From Massospora cicadina (lineage: Eukaryota > Entomophthoromycota > Entomophthoromycetes > Entomophthorales > Entomophthoraceae), in assembly GCA_022478985.1 (NCBI GenBank), contig JAKSZP010014870.1, forward strand, positions 16,875-80,874: DNA of 64,000 nucleotides. Reading direction: 5' to 3'. The notes under the pieces are model-generated. The model made no database searches and was not told the origin of the DNA. It was given only the letters and a program-made list of their open reading frames with translations. Position numbers and translations under genes: made by a program. Below are positions 1-10,754 of this stretch, in pieces (position 1 is the stretch's first letter; each line of letters begins with the position of its first letter).

Positions 1-262
1 ATTTTTTATCTTTATTCTTCTTTTTTCCTATGGGATTTGACCTTGTTTCAGTTCAGTAATCCATCTTTTTATTTTTTTCCCCAAACTAGTCCTGGGTACT
101 TAAATCTGCCAGATTTTCTATGGTTTAGAGGTCCTTTTTTCAGTCTTAACCATCTATATTGGTTCATAGGTCCTTTTTTGGACTTGACTTAATCATCAGG
201 ACATGACCAACTTAATGGTTTATCATTCCTTTGGGAACTCTTTTATTTTTTCCATTGATCCA

Positions 263-481
263 TCAGTTTAGATACTTAGCGTGGACTTGATTCAATACTC
301 TTCCATCTAAGAGATTCTTGATGGAGTAGGCATCAGTCACCATCTTGGCGATCACTTCAAATGTACCTGACCACAACGCATCTAGTTTTTTCTTCTTCCA
401 AAACCATGTGCATTGCAATAGGCAACTCTTTCCCCTATTTTGATATTCTTCTAAGGCCGGTTGGTTCTTATCATCTGTCAA
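263..481 (-). pseudogene. Ty3 integrase C-terminal segment
   Basis: This 72-codon open stretch is the extreme C-terminal part of the G1 polyprotein. It contains LWSGTFEVI, followed about 25 residues later by an HAKYL-type ending. That matches the usual Ty3 integrase tail (W-x-GPF-x-V ... G-x3-L ... H-x3-L). The tail follows the integrase core and normally helps bind target chromatin or DNA. The GPF proline is replaced by T. It is separated from the core by broken sequence at 482-718. Confidence 0.7.
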
Positions 482-718
482 TTTCGCTCATATCTTTTTT
501 TCAGTTGTATCAAATGCTTGTGATTGAATATCAATCAGAATATTTGCCAGTCATTTCAAATAGTGCTTGGTACTCATCCCTGACATAGGTTCCACCACTG
601 AGTATAAAATCGGTGGCAACGCAGCCTTTCTTCCATATAACAATTCAAACAGTGTCTTTCTCATCATGGTATGATGACTAATATTGTAGGTGAACGTCAC
701 CAAACTCAATTATATTTA

Positions 719-1331
719 CTATGCGGAAGTTCTGCCTGCAACTAGTTTCCTCAGCGTCATGGCAAGCGTTCCATTCACCCATTCTACCAGTCCATTTGTC
801 TCAAGCTGGTAAGGTACTGAAATGACTCCTCTGATCCCCATTATCTCATTTAATCTCAGGATCACATGAGATGTGAAGTTGGTCCCATTGTCGATAAGCA
901 GGACCTGTGGACATCCATGCCAGTATACTACTTGATCCAGGATGAACCTCGCTGTACTGGTAGCATCTACTTTTGTTAGGGCCTTTGTCTCGACCCATCT
1001 TGTCAGATGGTCTATGGCAACTATAATGTACTTGACTCCCCCTGTGCTCATCATCAGCGGTCCTATCACATCAATGGACACCATGTGCCAGGCAAATACA
1101 GGGCAGACCAGCCAGTATCCAGTTGTATTCTTATATGGTTTGTGCAGCTGGCACTCCACGCAACAACCTAGATACCACAACATCATAGTTGATAGATTCC
1201 CAGTAATAGTACTGGTGAATATGATTGGTTGTTTTCCTCAGGCCTCCATGCCCATCAACTTTGTGAGCTGCTTGCACTATAGCTGCTCTTTCCAACAGCT
1301 TTGGGAATAATAACCACTTCCCATTGATCAT
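719..1331 (-). pseudogene. Ty3 integrase (zinc-binding domain and DDE core)
   Basis: Two overlapping frames together encode the integrase that would insert the element's cDNA. The N-terminal HHCC zinc domain is at about 1131-1331 (AHKVDGHGG, then CVECQLHK after a frameshift). The RNase H-fold core lies at 719-1186. The three acidic positions are visible: D in SIDVIGP, D in LIDNGTNF, and E in NGLVEWVNGTL. Pro-Tyr in SVPYQLE matches the conserved SAYHPQTDG region, altered. The frame break between the zinc domain and the core makes it non-functional. Confidence 0.88.
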
Positions 1332-1439
1332 CTTAAATACTTATCCATCCATGGTCTTGGTGTTTTCCATCACTTTCCAAAGTGCACCTTGGATTTCTCA
1401 GGGCTCGTCCCCTATTTTTCCGTTGATCATTCTCTGGAA

Positions 1440-1980
1440 TAGCTCATCCGCCTGCAGGTATACCATCTGAACCATTGGTAACTGCAATAAGCCATCCATG
1501 TTCTGGTGAGAAGCCCCCACTCAGTGGACAATCTCATAATCATAAGCCTGGAGCTTAAGTGCCCATTGGGCCAGTCGTCCTTCTGGCTCTCTTAAATTGT
1601 GCAGCCAACACAGTGAAGCGTGGTCCATTACCATCTTAAAGTGCGTTCCATGGAATTACACCACAAACTGCTTGCATGTGTAAATGACTGCAAAAAATTC
1701 CCACTCATTCACTTTGTAGTTCCTCTAAGCAGCTGAAAGTGTCCAGCTCACATACACCACTGGATGTTCGTCCCCAAGTTCATCTACTTGGCTTAGTATG
1801 GCGCCAATTGCCATTAATGAAGCATTGGTCTAAATAATAAACTCCCAATTAAAATTCAGATATTTTAGAATTGGCAAATCTATTAAATAGCGGCGTAACT
1901 CATCAAAGGAGTCCTGGGCCTCTTCATTCCATATGAACCCTTTTTTGGATCCTTCAATAAATGGAATAATGGCTCAGCTA
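1440..1980 (-). pseudogene. Ty3 RNase H domain, heavily broken
   Basis: No long open frame survives, but minus-strand translation in pieces gives the typical Ty3 RNase H run. There is a TNAS motif (normally TDAS) followed by MAIGAILSQ, then EHPVVYVS, then NYKVNEWEFFAVIYTCK. It ends with the linker GRLAQWALKLQAYDYEIVH that precedes the integrase zinc finger. The domain degrades the RNA strand during reverse transcription. The first catalytic Asp is Asn here, and several stops interrupt it. Confidence 0.75.
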
Positions 1981-2035
1981 TTAGGGCAAAGTCCCAAATA
2001 AATCTTCTATAGTATCCAACCATCTTAAGGAACAC

Positions 2036-2900
2036 TTAGATGTCTTGGACACTCTTCAGTACAGCCATCCGTTCTATGGCTGCTATCTTCTGGATTTGCG
2101 GCTGCAATCCACTGGAGTTGATTATGAATCCCAGATATTTAAACTCTTTCTTAAAGAAGTGGCACTTCCTTGTCTTGATCTTCAGGTTAGCTGCGGACAG
2201 TTGTTTAAATACTTCTTCCAAGTGGTGTGGGTGATCTTTAAATGTCCTACTGAACACGTTTATATTGTCCAGATATACCAAGACGCACAACAACTTCAAT
2301 TCGCTCAATATCACATCCATGGCCCTCTGAAACGTTGCAGGCACATTACATAGACCCTGGGACATCCTTGTCAGTTGGTATAGCTCCTGCACGGTAATAA
2401 TTGCACATTTTTCCTGGTCTTCCTTTGGCAAGTCAATCTACCAATATCCCAAGATCAGATCCATTGTGGAGAAATACTTCGCTTCTCCCAAATGATCTAG
2501 TGCATTGTTGATCCTCAGTAGGGATAAGAATCCTTCTTCATAATTTTATTCAGCCTTCAGTAGTCAATCACCACCTGGTTGGATCCATCCTTTTTCTTCA
2601 CAATCATAATTGGACTTGCCCAGAGACTTGACAACGGAACTAGAAGCCCATGCTTCACTAGTTTGCTGATTTCATCCTCCACTACTGCTTCAGTGGCTTT
2701 CAATTGTCAGATCAGTCTCATCCTTATTAGCAAATTTTCCCCAGTGTTGACCTTTTGGATCACATCTCGTGTTCATCCCAAATTTTGGTCATCCTGAGTG
2801 AACACTTCCTGATACTTTTCAAATAGTTCAAGCACCTCCTCTTGCTGGCCTTCCAACAGATCAGTGAGCTGCTCTCAATCAACCAATAGGTTGATACTTT
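2036..2900 (-). pseudogene. Ty3 reverse transcriptase remnant
   Basis: The best-preserved part (2036-2431) covers the palm and thumb: FQRAMDVILSEL, the active-site strand VYLDNINVFS, and the primer-grip stretch FKYLGFIIN. The catalytic YxDD box reads YLDN, so the second aspartate is lost. Upstream fragments to about 2900 continue the fingers and palm in broken frames. It lies between protease (3000-3852) and RNase H (1440-1980), as expected for Ty3 pol. Confidence 0.88.
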
Positions 2901-2997
2901 CAGTTACCCTGGCTGGTAATCCCATCTTGTTGAGAGTCCCAAAATTGTGGAATCTTCTCAATTCAGCCATCAGGATCAGATGAATAAACGTGATGAT

Positions 2998-3852
2998 CTA
3001 GTTCCTCTTGACCATCATCAGTTTTTCACTTAAATTCGCCAGGAGAACTTGAATTTCTCCATGGCCTGGCATTATTATCCCAGGAGCCACCCAAGGCTCC
3101 ACTCTGGACTTCTTCCAGGAGCTTCTGACCTCCCCATACAACAGCTCAGGTATCTCCAATGTCAACCCTGTGTTGACTATCATCTGTGATCCTGGCAGTA
3201 TGGTCCTCTCATTCTTGATCCTCAGTGGAATTCCCCAGTTCTCTAGGATTTCTGCCAGCATTTTGCGTCGCTTTCTACCAACTAATTGGTACCAAATTGG
3301 GACAATGCTGTCATTGTATATTAGATTGATGAAGTTGTTTCTCTGATTTAGTGGAGCTTCACCATCCTTCTGATATACCAATGATAATGTCTGACCTAAT
3401 ATGGTCAACATATTATCCTCAAAGTTACACTTAACTCCGTATTTTTGTAGAAACTCTGTCCTGATCATAATGTCATAGTTTTGGTTGGCCAAAACTATTG
3501 CTGGCGCAGATACCACCAAAGACCTGAATTATAGTGGCAACGCGCTATACGCTCCACAAGAGATGGTGGTGTTCAGCCCAGATGTCCCATATTCTTTCTT
3601 ATGTTCCAAGTCCAGCGAGATCTTCATCCTCTTTGCCAGCTTGGTCAAGACAATATTGATGGGCGCTCTGCTGTTGACAATTGGCCTCAACCACACTCGA
3701 TTCACTTGTATGTCTATATATGTACACTCAGAGTATTGCAATATAGTGTTTACTGAGTGAATAGCAGCATTATTAGCTGAATCTAGGGTGTGAATAATTT
3801 GTGCCAATAAATCAGAAAACAATTCCTTTATTGCGCTGAGGGGGATTGACAA
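2998..3852 (-). pseudogene. Ty3 aspartic protease and protease-RT linker
   Basis: The frame at 3529-3852 encodes the retropepsin fold. VNSRAPINIV stands where the catalytic D-[ST]-G-A triad is expected, so the catalytic Asp is replaced by Asn. The frame at 2998-3519 continues with APAIVLANQNYDIMIRTEFLQKY, which matches the flap-to-C-terminus stretch (ILG-x-DFL). It then runs into the linker before RT. The two frames overlap at the broken junction near 3520. In an active element this enzyme would process the Gag-Pol polyprotein. Confidence 0.78.
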
Positions 3853-4189
3853 ATTGGCCTCATCTAATTGGACATCAGATAATTCTTCAGGATTCTCAGT
3901 GGTTCAAATCTTGTCTGCCAGTTGTCAGGTGTATGGCCGGGCAACTTCCTTGATTATCTTAGGGTCGATTCTCTTCACCCCAGCTCTGGTCACAGCATTT
4001 ACATCCAAATTAACCACTTGATACAGCTGATCCTGCTCATCATCTACAAACAGATTGCTGATATCAATTTCTTCAGTCATAATGTTGGGAGGAACAGGCT
4101 TCTCTGCAGCTCTAGATTGTTTCCCATCTAGGCTGCTGTCCCTTTTCCCAATTCCTTGGTGGCTGCTGACTCTTTGACCTGGACCACGT

Positions 4190-5159
4190 TGATCTGATCC
4201 TTCAGCTTTCTACAGTGCACAGCAAAATGTCCTTTTCTGCCACATTGGTAGCAGACCTTTTCCTTCTTGTTTATCTGTCTGAATACTTTAGGCTTATTCC
4301 CTGGCATGGTTCAATTGGTCATCTCTCTAGCTCCTTTGTTTCCCTTCATGGGATTCAGATTGCATACCAGATTGGATTTGAAGCTTCTATTTGGGGCATC
4401 AAATATCGCTCCAAAAATCTTCAAATTATCTACCATTTGTGAGGTAGTTATTTCCATCACAAACATGGAAGACATCATTCGATGCAAATTGTGATAAGGC
4501 CAAAGGGCCGCTTGCAAGTCAATTCTAGCATCAAAATCATCTAATACTTTCGCTCTGACCAGGATCTGTTAAACCTGGTAAAACCAATCCGCAAAGCTAG
4601 CTAGAGACTCATCTTTATGAAACTGGACTCCCATAAATTCTTGCTTGTGCTTTGACATGAACGTCAGACTCCTGAACTCTTTCATGATGGCCACCTTTGC
4701 CTCATCATACAACCAGCTGTCTCCCTCCAGGTGAGGTAACTCTAAGTTTTGACAGTCTGTGTCTAGGAAATTCATGACCATCAATGGCTTTTGATGATCC
4801 CCATAGCCATTCATGGTCATGTCAAACAGTCAGAAAAACGCTGGGGCATTATCCTGATGGAATGTAGGCAATTTCAGCGTTGCTCTAAATTCCTCTGAGT
4901 TATTTATGGCCAATTCTCTTGGTTCATCCACTTGGCTAACTTGAGGAGTGACTTTGGGCATCATCTCTGAAATGGTAGCAAAAGTGGGTGGCATGTTCCT
5001 TGGGGTATTTGACTTCCCAAGTAATGTGTGAGGACTTCTTTCTTCAGCATCACTTGCCATATTGGGCTCACAAGCACATTTGTGAGCTTTAAGTTCCTCC
5101 ACTTGTTTGATTAATCTCTCTATATTCACACCAAAATTTCTTAAATGAACGTGATCCAC
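4190..5159 (-). pseudogene. Ty3 gag with intact CCHC zinc knuckle
   Basis: The frame at 4830-5159 begins gag and continues after one stop at 4569-4820. The capsid-like section has the usual Ty3 pattern, including a W-rich stretch (EGDSWLYDEAKVAIMKEF) and a later ADWFYQV. A nucleocapsid zinc knuckle at 4213-4253 reads CYQCGRKGHFAVHC, a perfect C-x2-C-x4-H-x4-C. Gag would form the virus-like particle and package element RNA. Stop codons separate the capsid and knuckle frames. Confidence 0.82.
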
Positions 5160-5423
5160 TTCTCACTCCATTTTCAGGTATAAGACCTCTCAAACAAGGT
5201 CCCCTTCTTTCTTCTTCAACAAGGTTACCTTCTGAGTAACTCATTCCTGAAGCTAGCAACATTATCTATCCCTTCCTCCACTTTGGTGACTCGCTCTTCC
5301 AAGGCTGCAAACTCCCAATGGTCCGCTGAGTTTAGAGCATTCTGGTTTACAGTGGCCAACTCAGTCCACAGTTTGCATAGCTCATCTTTGTACAACATTC
5401 TTATAAATTCTTTGACTCAACTA

Positions 5424-5441
5424 CCCCTGTAGTGAGCACCA
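5424..5441 (-). other. tRNA primer-binding site of G1
   Basis: On the minus strand the sequence is TGGTGCTCACTACAGGGG, starting two bases after the LTR end. TGG complements a tRNA 3' CCA. The identical 18-mer follows the LTRs at 7182 and 7999, so all these elements primed from the same tRNA. Confidence 0.8.
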
Positions 5442-5444
5442 ACT

Positions 5445-6015
5445 TGTAAAAATTTACTTAAGTTGTTATTGGCAAGCAACCCTAGTAACCTTTTTACTGC
5501 ACAGTTTGGTTTCCTCATTCACTTTGTCATGTTGTATAGTAGAATGAATTATTAATTGATAATAGTATTATGACTATTATCCGTAGTTGAGTATGAATTA
5601 TATTTTGGCCTAACTCTTGACCAGTATTCTTGATTAAATACTCATGATGTTGTACTTGTAGGGATTCATTCCCTTACTCTGTCTGGCTCAATCTTCACTG
5701 AGATACCCTGGTGACAGTCTCTTCAGTCCAACACACAGTCGTCAGCTATCCCTGAAAGTGACTCCTTCTTCTCTAGATCCCCGCTCAGATCTTTACTCTT
5801 TTCTCTAAGAGTCTTCCAATTATTGTACACAGCAATAATATCCTTGAGACAGAATAGCACAATGGAAGCTGATGATAGTTTACTCTTTAAACTATATCCT
5901 GAATGAAATAACTTAGAACTATATATCTTTGTTCTTGTAATTACTCCTTTTTTATTATAGTTTACCCTAGGGAATATATATAGTGGAAATTCGGTCATCT
6001 AACTCTCAGTTGACA
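5445..6015 (-). repeat. 5' LTR of element G1
   Basis: The repeat is bounded by TG at 5445 and CA at 6014-6015, and directly abuts the primer-binding site. The opposite LTR is outside the window, so the outer end is inferred from the CA dinucleotide and the switch to a different gag sequence. The region is AT-rich with no coding frame. Confidence 0.55.
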
Positions 6016-7160
6016 CCTTTTCAATGAAATGGCAGCCATTTCCATTGAATCACCCATCCTCATCTTGGCAGCGATGGTCTTCCCCATCCTGGCTAGAATT
6101 CTGATGTTGGACATCCTCAAGACCTAAATGGAAAGAGTCAGAAAATTTGTCCCTAATGTTTTCCTCCCAATCCAAGCAAACCAACCATATTTGGCTAGAG
6201 ACCTGCTTAGGTAATGAGACTTTATAACCCATTAAGGCAGGTTGCGCACCAACCAATCAACTCACTAGTTGCAGGCAGCATCACTTGCCTCACAACTTGC
6301 TATTTTATTCCCAATCAGTTGGTGATGAAACCTGACCAATCCCAATCAGTACACCTGATAGTTAATCTCTATCAGATGCCCCTATTTCATCAGCAACTCT
6401 GCCCAATGAGATCTTAAGTATTCATCTAGATCAATCCCTGATGGATACAACCAGGCGAATATCCCAAAATCCCCTGAATGTAGCTACTTCAAAAACTTGG
6501 GCTAATCAATTTCCAATTCACTTCGCCTTAGGGAATTTTTCCCTAGCAATTTCAGATAATCTAGCAGGCTGGGAATATGGGCAAAAATCCCAACAGAAGG
6601 TATGGTTGACTGCAGAGATATGCATTTCTAAAGAGGGTTAAGATGCCAAGCTAGCCACAATAGCAGCAATAGCATCATCTAGAGGAATTAGTTTGGCTAA
6701 CAACAGAGGCTGAGCTTTTCTATAAAAACGCTTAACAAAATAAGGGGAGTGATTTACCCTCTTGCAGGCTAAGGCACATGAAGGCCTGTTTTTTCCATTG
6801 TAAGCTCTGTTTTAGACCAAACTCGTCAATCAGCGCTTGTTTGACCTCTGCCCAGATAGTAAGTGTGGCCATTTGAGGAACCATGATCTCTTGAGCCATC
6901 TAATTTAGACAGGGAAGGATATACCTGGTTTTTTGGTGGTCAGTTGCTCCTTCCATTGCAGATTCATAAACATAAAGGAAGGAGGCAATACTGGGTTCAC
7001 CAGGAGTAAGCTTGACTCAGAATGGAAATTTAAAAATAATAGGGCTTTGAGAAGGGTGCTGCTTAAGCCTTTTGAGGCAAGACAAAGCACTGGCTAGTTG
7101 ATTTTCTAATGCAGCTAGCCTGGGTTCTTAATTTGTAGTCATGTTGGTGGTATACAGGTG
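6016..7160 (-). pseudogene. gag 5' region of a second Ty3 element (G2)
   Basis: Reading leftward from the start codon near 7140, a broken minus-strand frame gives a coiled N-terminus (LAALENQLASALSCLKRLKQ). It is followed by the capsid signatures PSIASFLYVYESAMEGATD and WAEVKQALIDEFGL, then SLQEGKSLPLF. This is the usual Ty3 gag layout. Many in-frame stops are present. The element ends abruptly at G1's LTR boundary (6015), so G1 probably inserted into G2. Bases 6050-6430 are too decayed to assign. Confidence 0.72.
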
Positions 7161-7161
7161 A

Positions 7162-7862
7162 CCCCTGTAGTGAGCACCAGTTGTTGGATTTTGGGTCAGT
7201 TAATGCTCACTTGGTGCTTAATCCCCCTAAATCCAACAATGGGGTTTGTTACCACAGAAATAAAAAAAATTAAAACTTAAAAACATAATAAAATTTTGAA
7301 TTTTTAAGTTTATTGACACCATGCAGGGGTAAAAGAGAGTTGATCCCTCTCAATGTTTAAACATTCATTATTTAAACTGTTTTGAGGGTTGGGGGAAATT
7401 TTGGGATAGGGTTGGAATAGCTTCAATGCTTCCAAAGTAGGTAATATGGGTTTTGCTTCTATCAGATCTTGGATAAAGTGAGTTATTTTTTGGGAAAATG
7501 AAGGTTGGGATTTTGGGGCAGAATGTACCCATGCAGTAAGGTTTTGATATACTTCAACCAATCATTGCTAGAGAAAAGCTTTCACCTTGGGGGACCTCCA
7601 CCATGCCTATAAAAAGGGGGGCCCACGAAGGTGCTGTGAAGGACTTGGTGATGGTTGGGGGGTACCTTCCACTGGTTGCCCCAAGGTCCATCATGTGATC
7701 AGGGAAATCTGACTGTTCAATATTCCATTAATTACCCAAGCAGGTTTTATAATGGTGTTACCCCAATTAATGGGGTTCCACCAAGAATCAGCCAGGGTCT
7801 TTTGGTCAATATCCTCAAAATCATTGTTTTTTATTTTTAAAATTGAATTTTGGTTTATTACA
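7162..7862 (-). repeat. Primer-binding site and 5' LTR of element G2
   Basis: The primer-binding site is at 7162-7179, in the same 18 bases as G1. After a 2-bp gap the LTR starts at 7182 with TGTTGGATTTTGGG. The outer end is uncertain; I place it at the CA of ATTACA (7862), just before the leader of the next element. Bases 7310-7561 contain an open stretch I regard as spurious. Confidence 0.55.
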
Positions 7863-8537
7863 AACCTCTAAATGGCTGACATTTCCCCACTTGGCTGGTT
7901 TTGACCCAAGACATTCTTCCTCTGCAGCTGAGAGGGCAAATGTCCAAAAAATTTGAGTTTATAGTGGTTGATCAATGGTCCCCTGTAGTGAGCACCACTG
8001 ATATAATTTTGGGCAGTACCATTGGGATCCGCTGTAAGGGTTGCACAGATTAAACTCACTTGAATAACAGACAAATGACATGAGGATCATTGGTCCTCCA
8101 AACACACTGAAATATAGGAAAATAGGAGCAATTGCACCAACAACTCTTTTATTGTTCTAATAAATACAGCAACTCCTTTCCAGTCCGCTCTTTCTCTAAT
8201 TTAAAAACCTTCTTCTTTCAATCACCCATCTCACTTATATATCAGCAACTTTGGATGATACCATTCTTATAGCTTAGACTATTCTATTCCACCAATTCTC
8301 ATTGGTTTGGGCTGGTATTCTACAACTCTATATTGCCCTAATTTGAGGCAATCTAAATTAGATTCATCAAATATCAATATTACCTTATCACCTTATTTGG
8401 AGGTGATCCAATAACAACCCTTTATAACCCAATATTGCCTCATCTCAAGGCACTCAAATACTTGTAAATATCATCCTAGTTGGTGGATTCTCACCATTCC
8501 GTTGTAACTCTTCAGGGCTTATCATCCAGTCATATCA
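7863..8537 (-). repeat. Leader, primer-binding site and 5' LTR of element G3
   Basis: The primer-binding site is at 7980-7997. The LTR is 7999-8537, bounded by TGATATAA and CATATCA, a near-perfect terminal inverted repeat. This LTR is homologous over its whole length to the one at 41632-42204. The leader at 7863-7979 also resembles the leader left of 41613. The rest of the element is absent: only 5' LTR and leader remain, abutting the G2 LTR. Three short palindromes lie in the LTR (see findings). Confidence 0.75.
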
Positions 8538-9154
8538 GAATCTCAACACATCTTAATAGTCAACCTTGTATTTCATAGAATAATCAGTTTAATATAGTAT
8601 ATTAATAGATTAACATTCTTTCCTGAACTGCAGTTATCTGAATATCTAACATACACTATTCTAACTTGTATGACAATATCAATTAGAGTTTAGTCTTAGG
8701 CTATATATTGTCTATCTTACATATCTCATATTGTTCTTGGAGATTAATAAAGTTCATAAAATATGACAAAAAACTTACAAATATTTCACTACAAAGTTTC
8801 ATTAAATGACTACAGATAAAATTATATGATCAATGTAAACCTTTTCTCTTTGGAGAATTATTAATTATACTATTTTTTTGCTAGCTACTGTATTATAGTC
8901 AACATGGGTAGTAATATTTTTTAACAAAAATATCTTTCTAGAGTTTATGTTACTATTATGTATCATGATGTGCACAAAAGTCATTATTATTACCAAACAA
9001 GAGTGCTCATTGTATAAGTTAGTATGGTTTAATTAGTATGTTAGTTTCAACGGTTTACTATCTGAATAGCATCAATTATCTCAATATTAAAAAACTAAAT
9101 GTGATTTTTTTATCATTTAATCTTTATTATATATACATATGCTTTTGTATAGAT
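8538..9154. other. AT-rich intergenic sequence, no gene seen
   Basis: There is no open frame with domain character, no tRNA and no repeat that recurs elsewhere in the window. The sequence is rich in TA and ATT runs. Confidence 0.5.
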
Positions 9155-9464
9155 CTATATTATATCTCTAGGGGGTGGAAGGCGAGTCGGTAGGGCGTAC
9201 AGCTACCAGCCTGAAGGTGCGGGTTCGATTCCCGCCCTTCGCACATCGATCGGGGTGCTAGCCAAAGGAAGCTATTGGCGGTTAGTAGGTCTGATAACAC
9301 GAAAACCTTACCCATGACGTAACCAGAAAAATTTGAGTCCCAATCCAGAGATGGAAAAAACTTTCTTCGACGGAGTTGACCCTGTTCAGGTTTCATGTCG
9401 TTTCTTTCGGTAATGCCTGTCCCCTGGTCGGCTTGCCTCGGTTAAGTACTATATTATATCTCTA
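9155..9464 (+). mobile_element. tRNA-derived SINE with perfect 16-bp target-site duplication
   Basis: The element occupies 9171-9448 and is flanked by identical 16-mers CTATATTATATCTCTA at 9155-9170 and 9449-9464. Its 5' head is tRNA-like. An A-box-like stretch (GGCGAGTCGGTAGGG) sits about 35 bases before a perfect B box (GGTTCGATTCC in GGGTTCGATTCCC). This is an internal RNA polymerase III promoter. The anticodon stem does not fold, so it is not a functional tRNA. The ~200-base body ends in TTAAGTA without a poly(A) tail. CpGs are retained, which together with the perfect duplication means recent insertion. Confidence 0.85.
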
Positions 9465-9530
9465 TATCTTTTTAGATAATAAAATAAACTTTAAACAATT
9501 ATATGATTCTTATTGGCTACATATAAAAAG

Positions 9531-9660
9531 GTAGTTAGCCGAGCGGGTAAAACTGCTTCCACCCCTAGTGCAGGTTTTGAGTTCGAAACCTGTACTGGCT
9601 AGAAAACATTCTCGGTGTGGTATATTTGTCCCAAGGTCGACCCACCTCGAATAATTTTTT
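9531..9660 (+). mobile_element. Second tRNA-derived SINE or tRNA pseudogene
   Basis: The head at 9531-9602 has a textbook A box (TAGCCGAGCGGG) and a B box (GAGTTCGAAACC). The acceptor-like ends TAGCC and GGCTA can pair. The TψC arm (AGGTTT ... AAACCT) also pairs, but the rest does not make a normal cloverleaf. The tail runs through CTCGGTGTGG to a T-rich end at 9660. TACATAT occurs on both sides (9519 and 9661), a possible short target duplication. The body differs from the SINE at 9171. Confidence 0.6.
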
Positions 9661-9669
9661 TACATATGA

Positions 9670-10754
9670 ATTTTAGAACAATTATGTAGGGGTGAGTTCT
9701 TAAATAAGTCAGTATAGACTATCAAAGTAAATGGACTATATAAAAATGTTGAAAGCAACTAGTTACATGTTATTAGCTAGCTAAGATGAAGTTAATCAAA
9801 TCTATGATAAGTACTTGGATAGATTAGTTTTGCAAAAATTTATATCTTTGAGTGACTATCACCGAGCTTTTGATACTAAGCTTCACTGGCGCATGGCCTT
9901 CATTCCATATTTAGTGTAAAACAAAAGGCTGATAACTCTAAATTATATTATTCTTCATATATATAAGTAAATTACCCTAAAGCTACAGCCAATGCCAACT
10001 TTAATAAAATTTGGACCTAAGCTGAAATAACTACCATAAAAACCTTAGGATTGGTCTGTGAAAAAAACTAGTGATTTATACTATGCTAGTTTTTGAAGAT
10101 TATTTAATGGCATACTTACTATATTCAGTTTTGATTCAGATCTCAGTTTTTTATATCTGAATAGCTAGATTTAGTCTTATCATATCACTCTCGTTATCCT
10201 TTTTATAGCGTTACTTCAACTATAAATTAGGAGATAGGATGTAGATTATAAAAAATGTGAAAATTTATACCATTAAGTAGCAATTTAATTCTATGATACG
10301 GCATTTATCTATCTAATCATGTATACCAAATACTTTTAAGATATGTGTATTAATTTTAAAGCCAAAAGTGGGCAAGGAGCGTAAACTTTCCTATTTCTCT
10401 TCTTGATGTGAAATCAAGGCAAAAATAGTGAATAATCCTTCCAATCCGACCTTACGCTTTGAATTGCCAAAGTTGATTCTTATAAACCTAACTATCGGAT
10501 AATCTGGTTAAATATAAATAACTTGTGGCAGCTTTGCTTTAATACTTTATTATTTATAAAGTTATAATTCGATATAAAAGCACTAATCTTTTGGCTCTTT
10601 CAGCAACTATCCCAGCATATTTTGGTTTAAACCATAAAACATTAACGAGGCTTTAGCATCAGGGAAAAGCATCATGAAATCACTTGTTCAAATAGAACGA
10701 TGAGGATATAAGCCTGAGGTTTTAAGCTGCTATAAAGGGCGTAAATAAATTTTA
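9670..10754. other. Intergenic spacer 3' of GRP94, no gene seen
   Basis: This is AT-rich, low-complexity sequence with no domain-bearing frame. The last part lies downstream of the GRP94 stop and should contain its 3' UTR and poly(A) site. An ATTTTAT stretch on the minus strand near 10750 is the only polyadenylation-like element I see. Confidence 0.5.

Larger units (their letters stand above)
1..6015 (-). mobile_element. Ty3/gypsy LTR retrotransposon (element G1), 3' end outside window
   Basis: Reading leftward on the minus strand, the domains come in Ty3 order: 5' LTR (5445-6015), primer-binding site, gag with CCHC knuckle, protease, reverse transcriptase, RNase H, integrase and a short integrase C-terminal domain. 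Integrase downstream of RNase H separates Ty3 from Ty1/copia. Every frame carries stops and frameshifts and several catalytic residues are lost, so the copy is dead. The 3' LTR would lie left of base 1. Bases 1-262 are T-rich and hold no domain I recognise. CpG is scarce throughout. Confidence 0.9.

Noticed and set aside
7607..7616. TATAAAAAGG as a plus-strand promoter
   Set aside because: It sits inside an LTR whose element runs on the minus strand, and no plus-strand gene follows.
9170..9245. Possible functional tRNA gene
   Set aside because: The B box is perfect but the D and anticodon stems do not pair and the sequence is part of a 278-bp unit with target duplications, so it is a SINE head.
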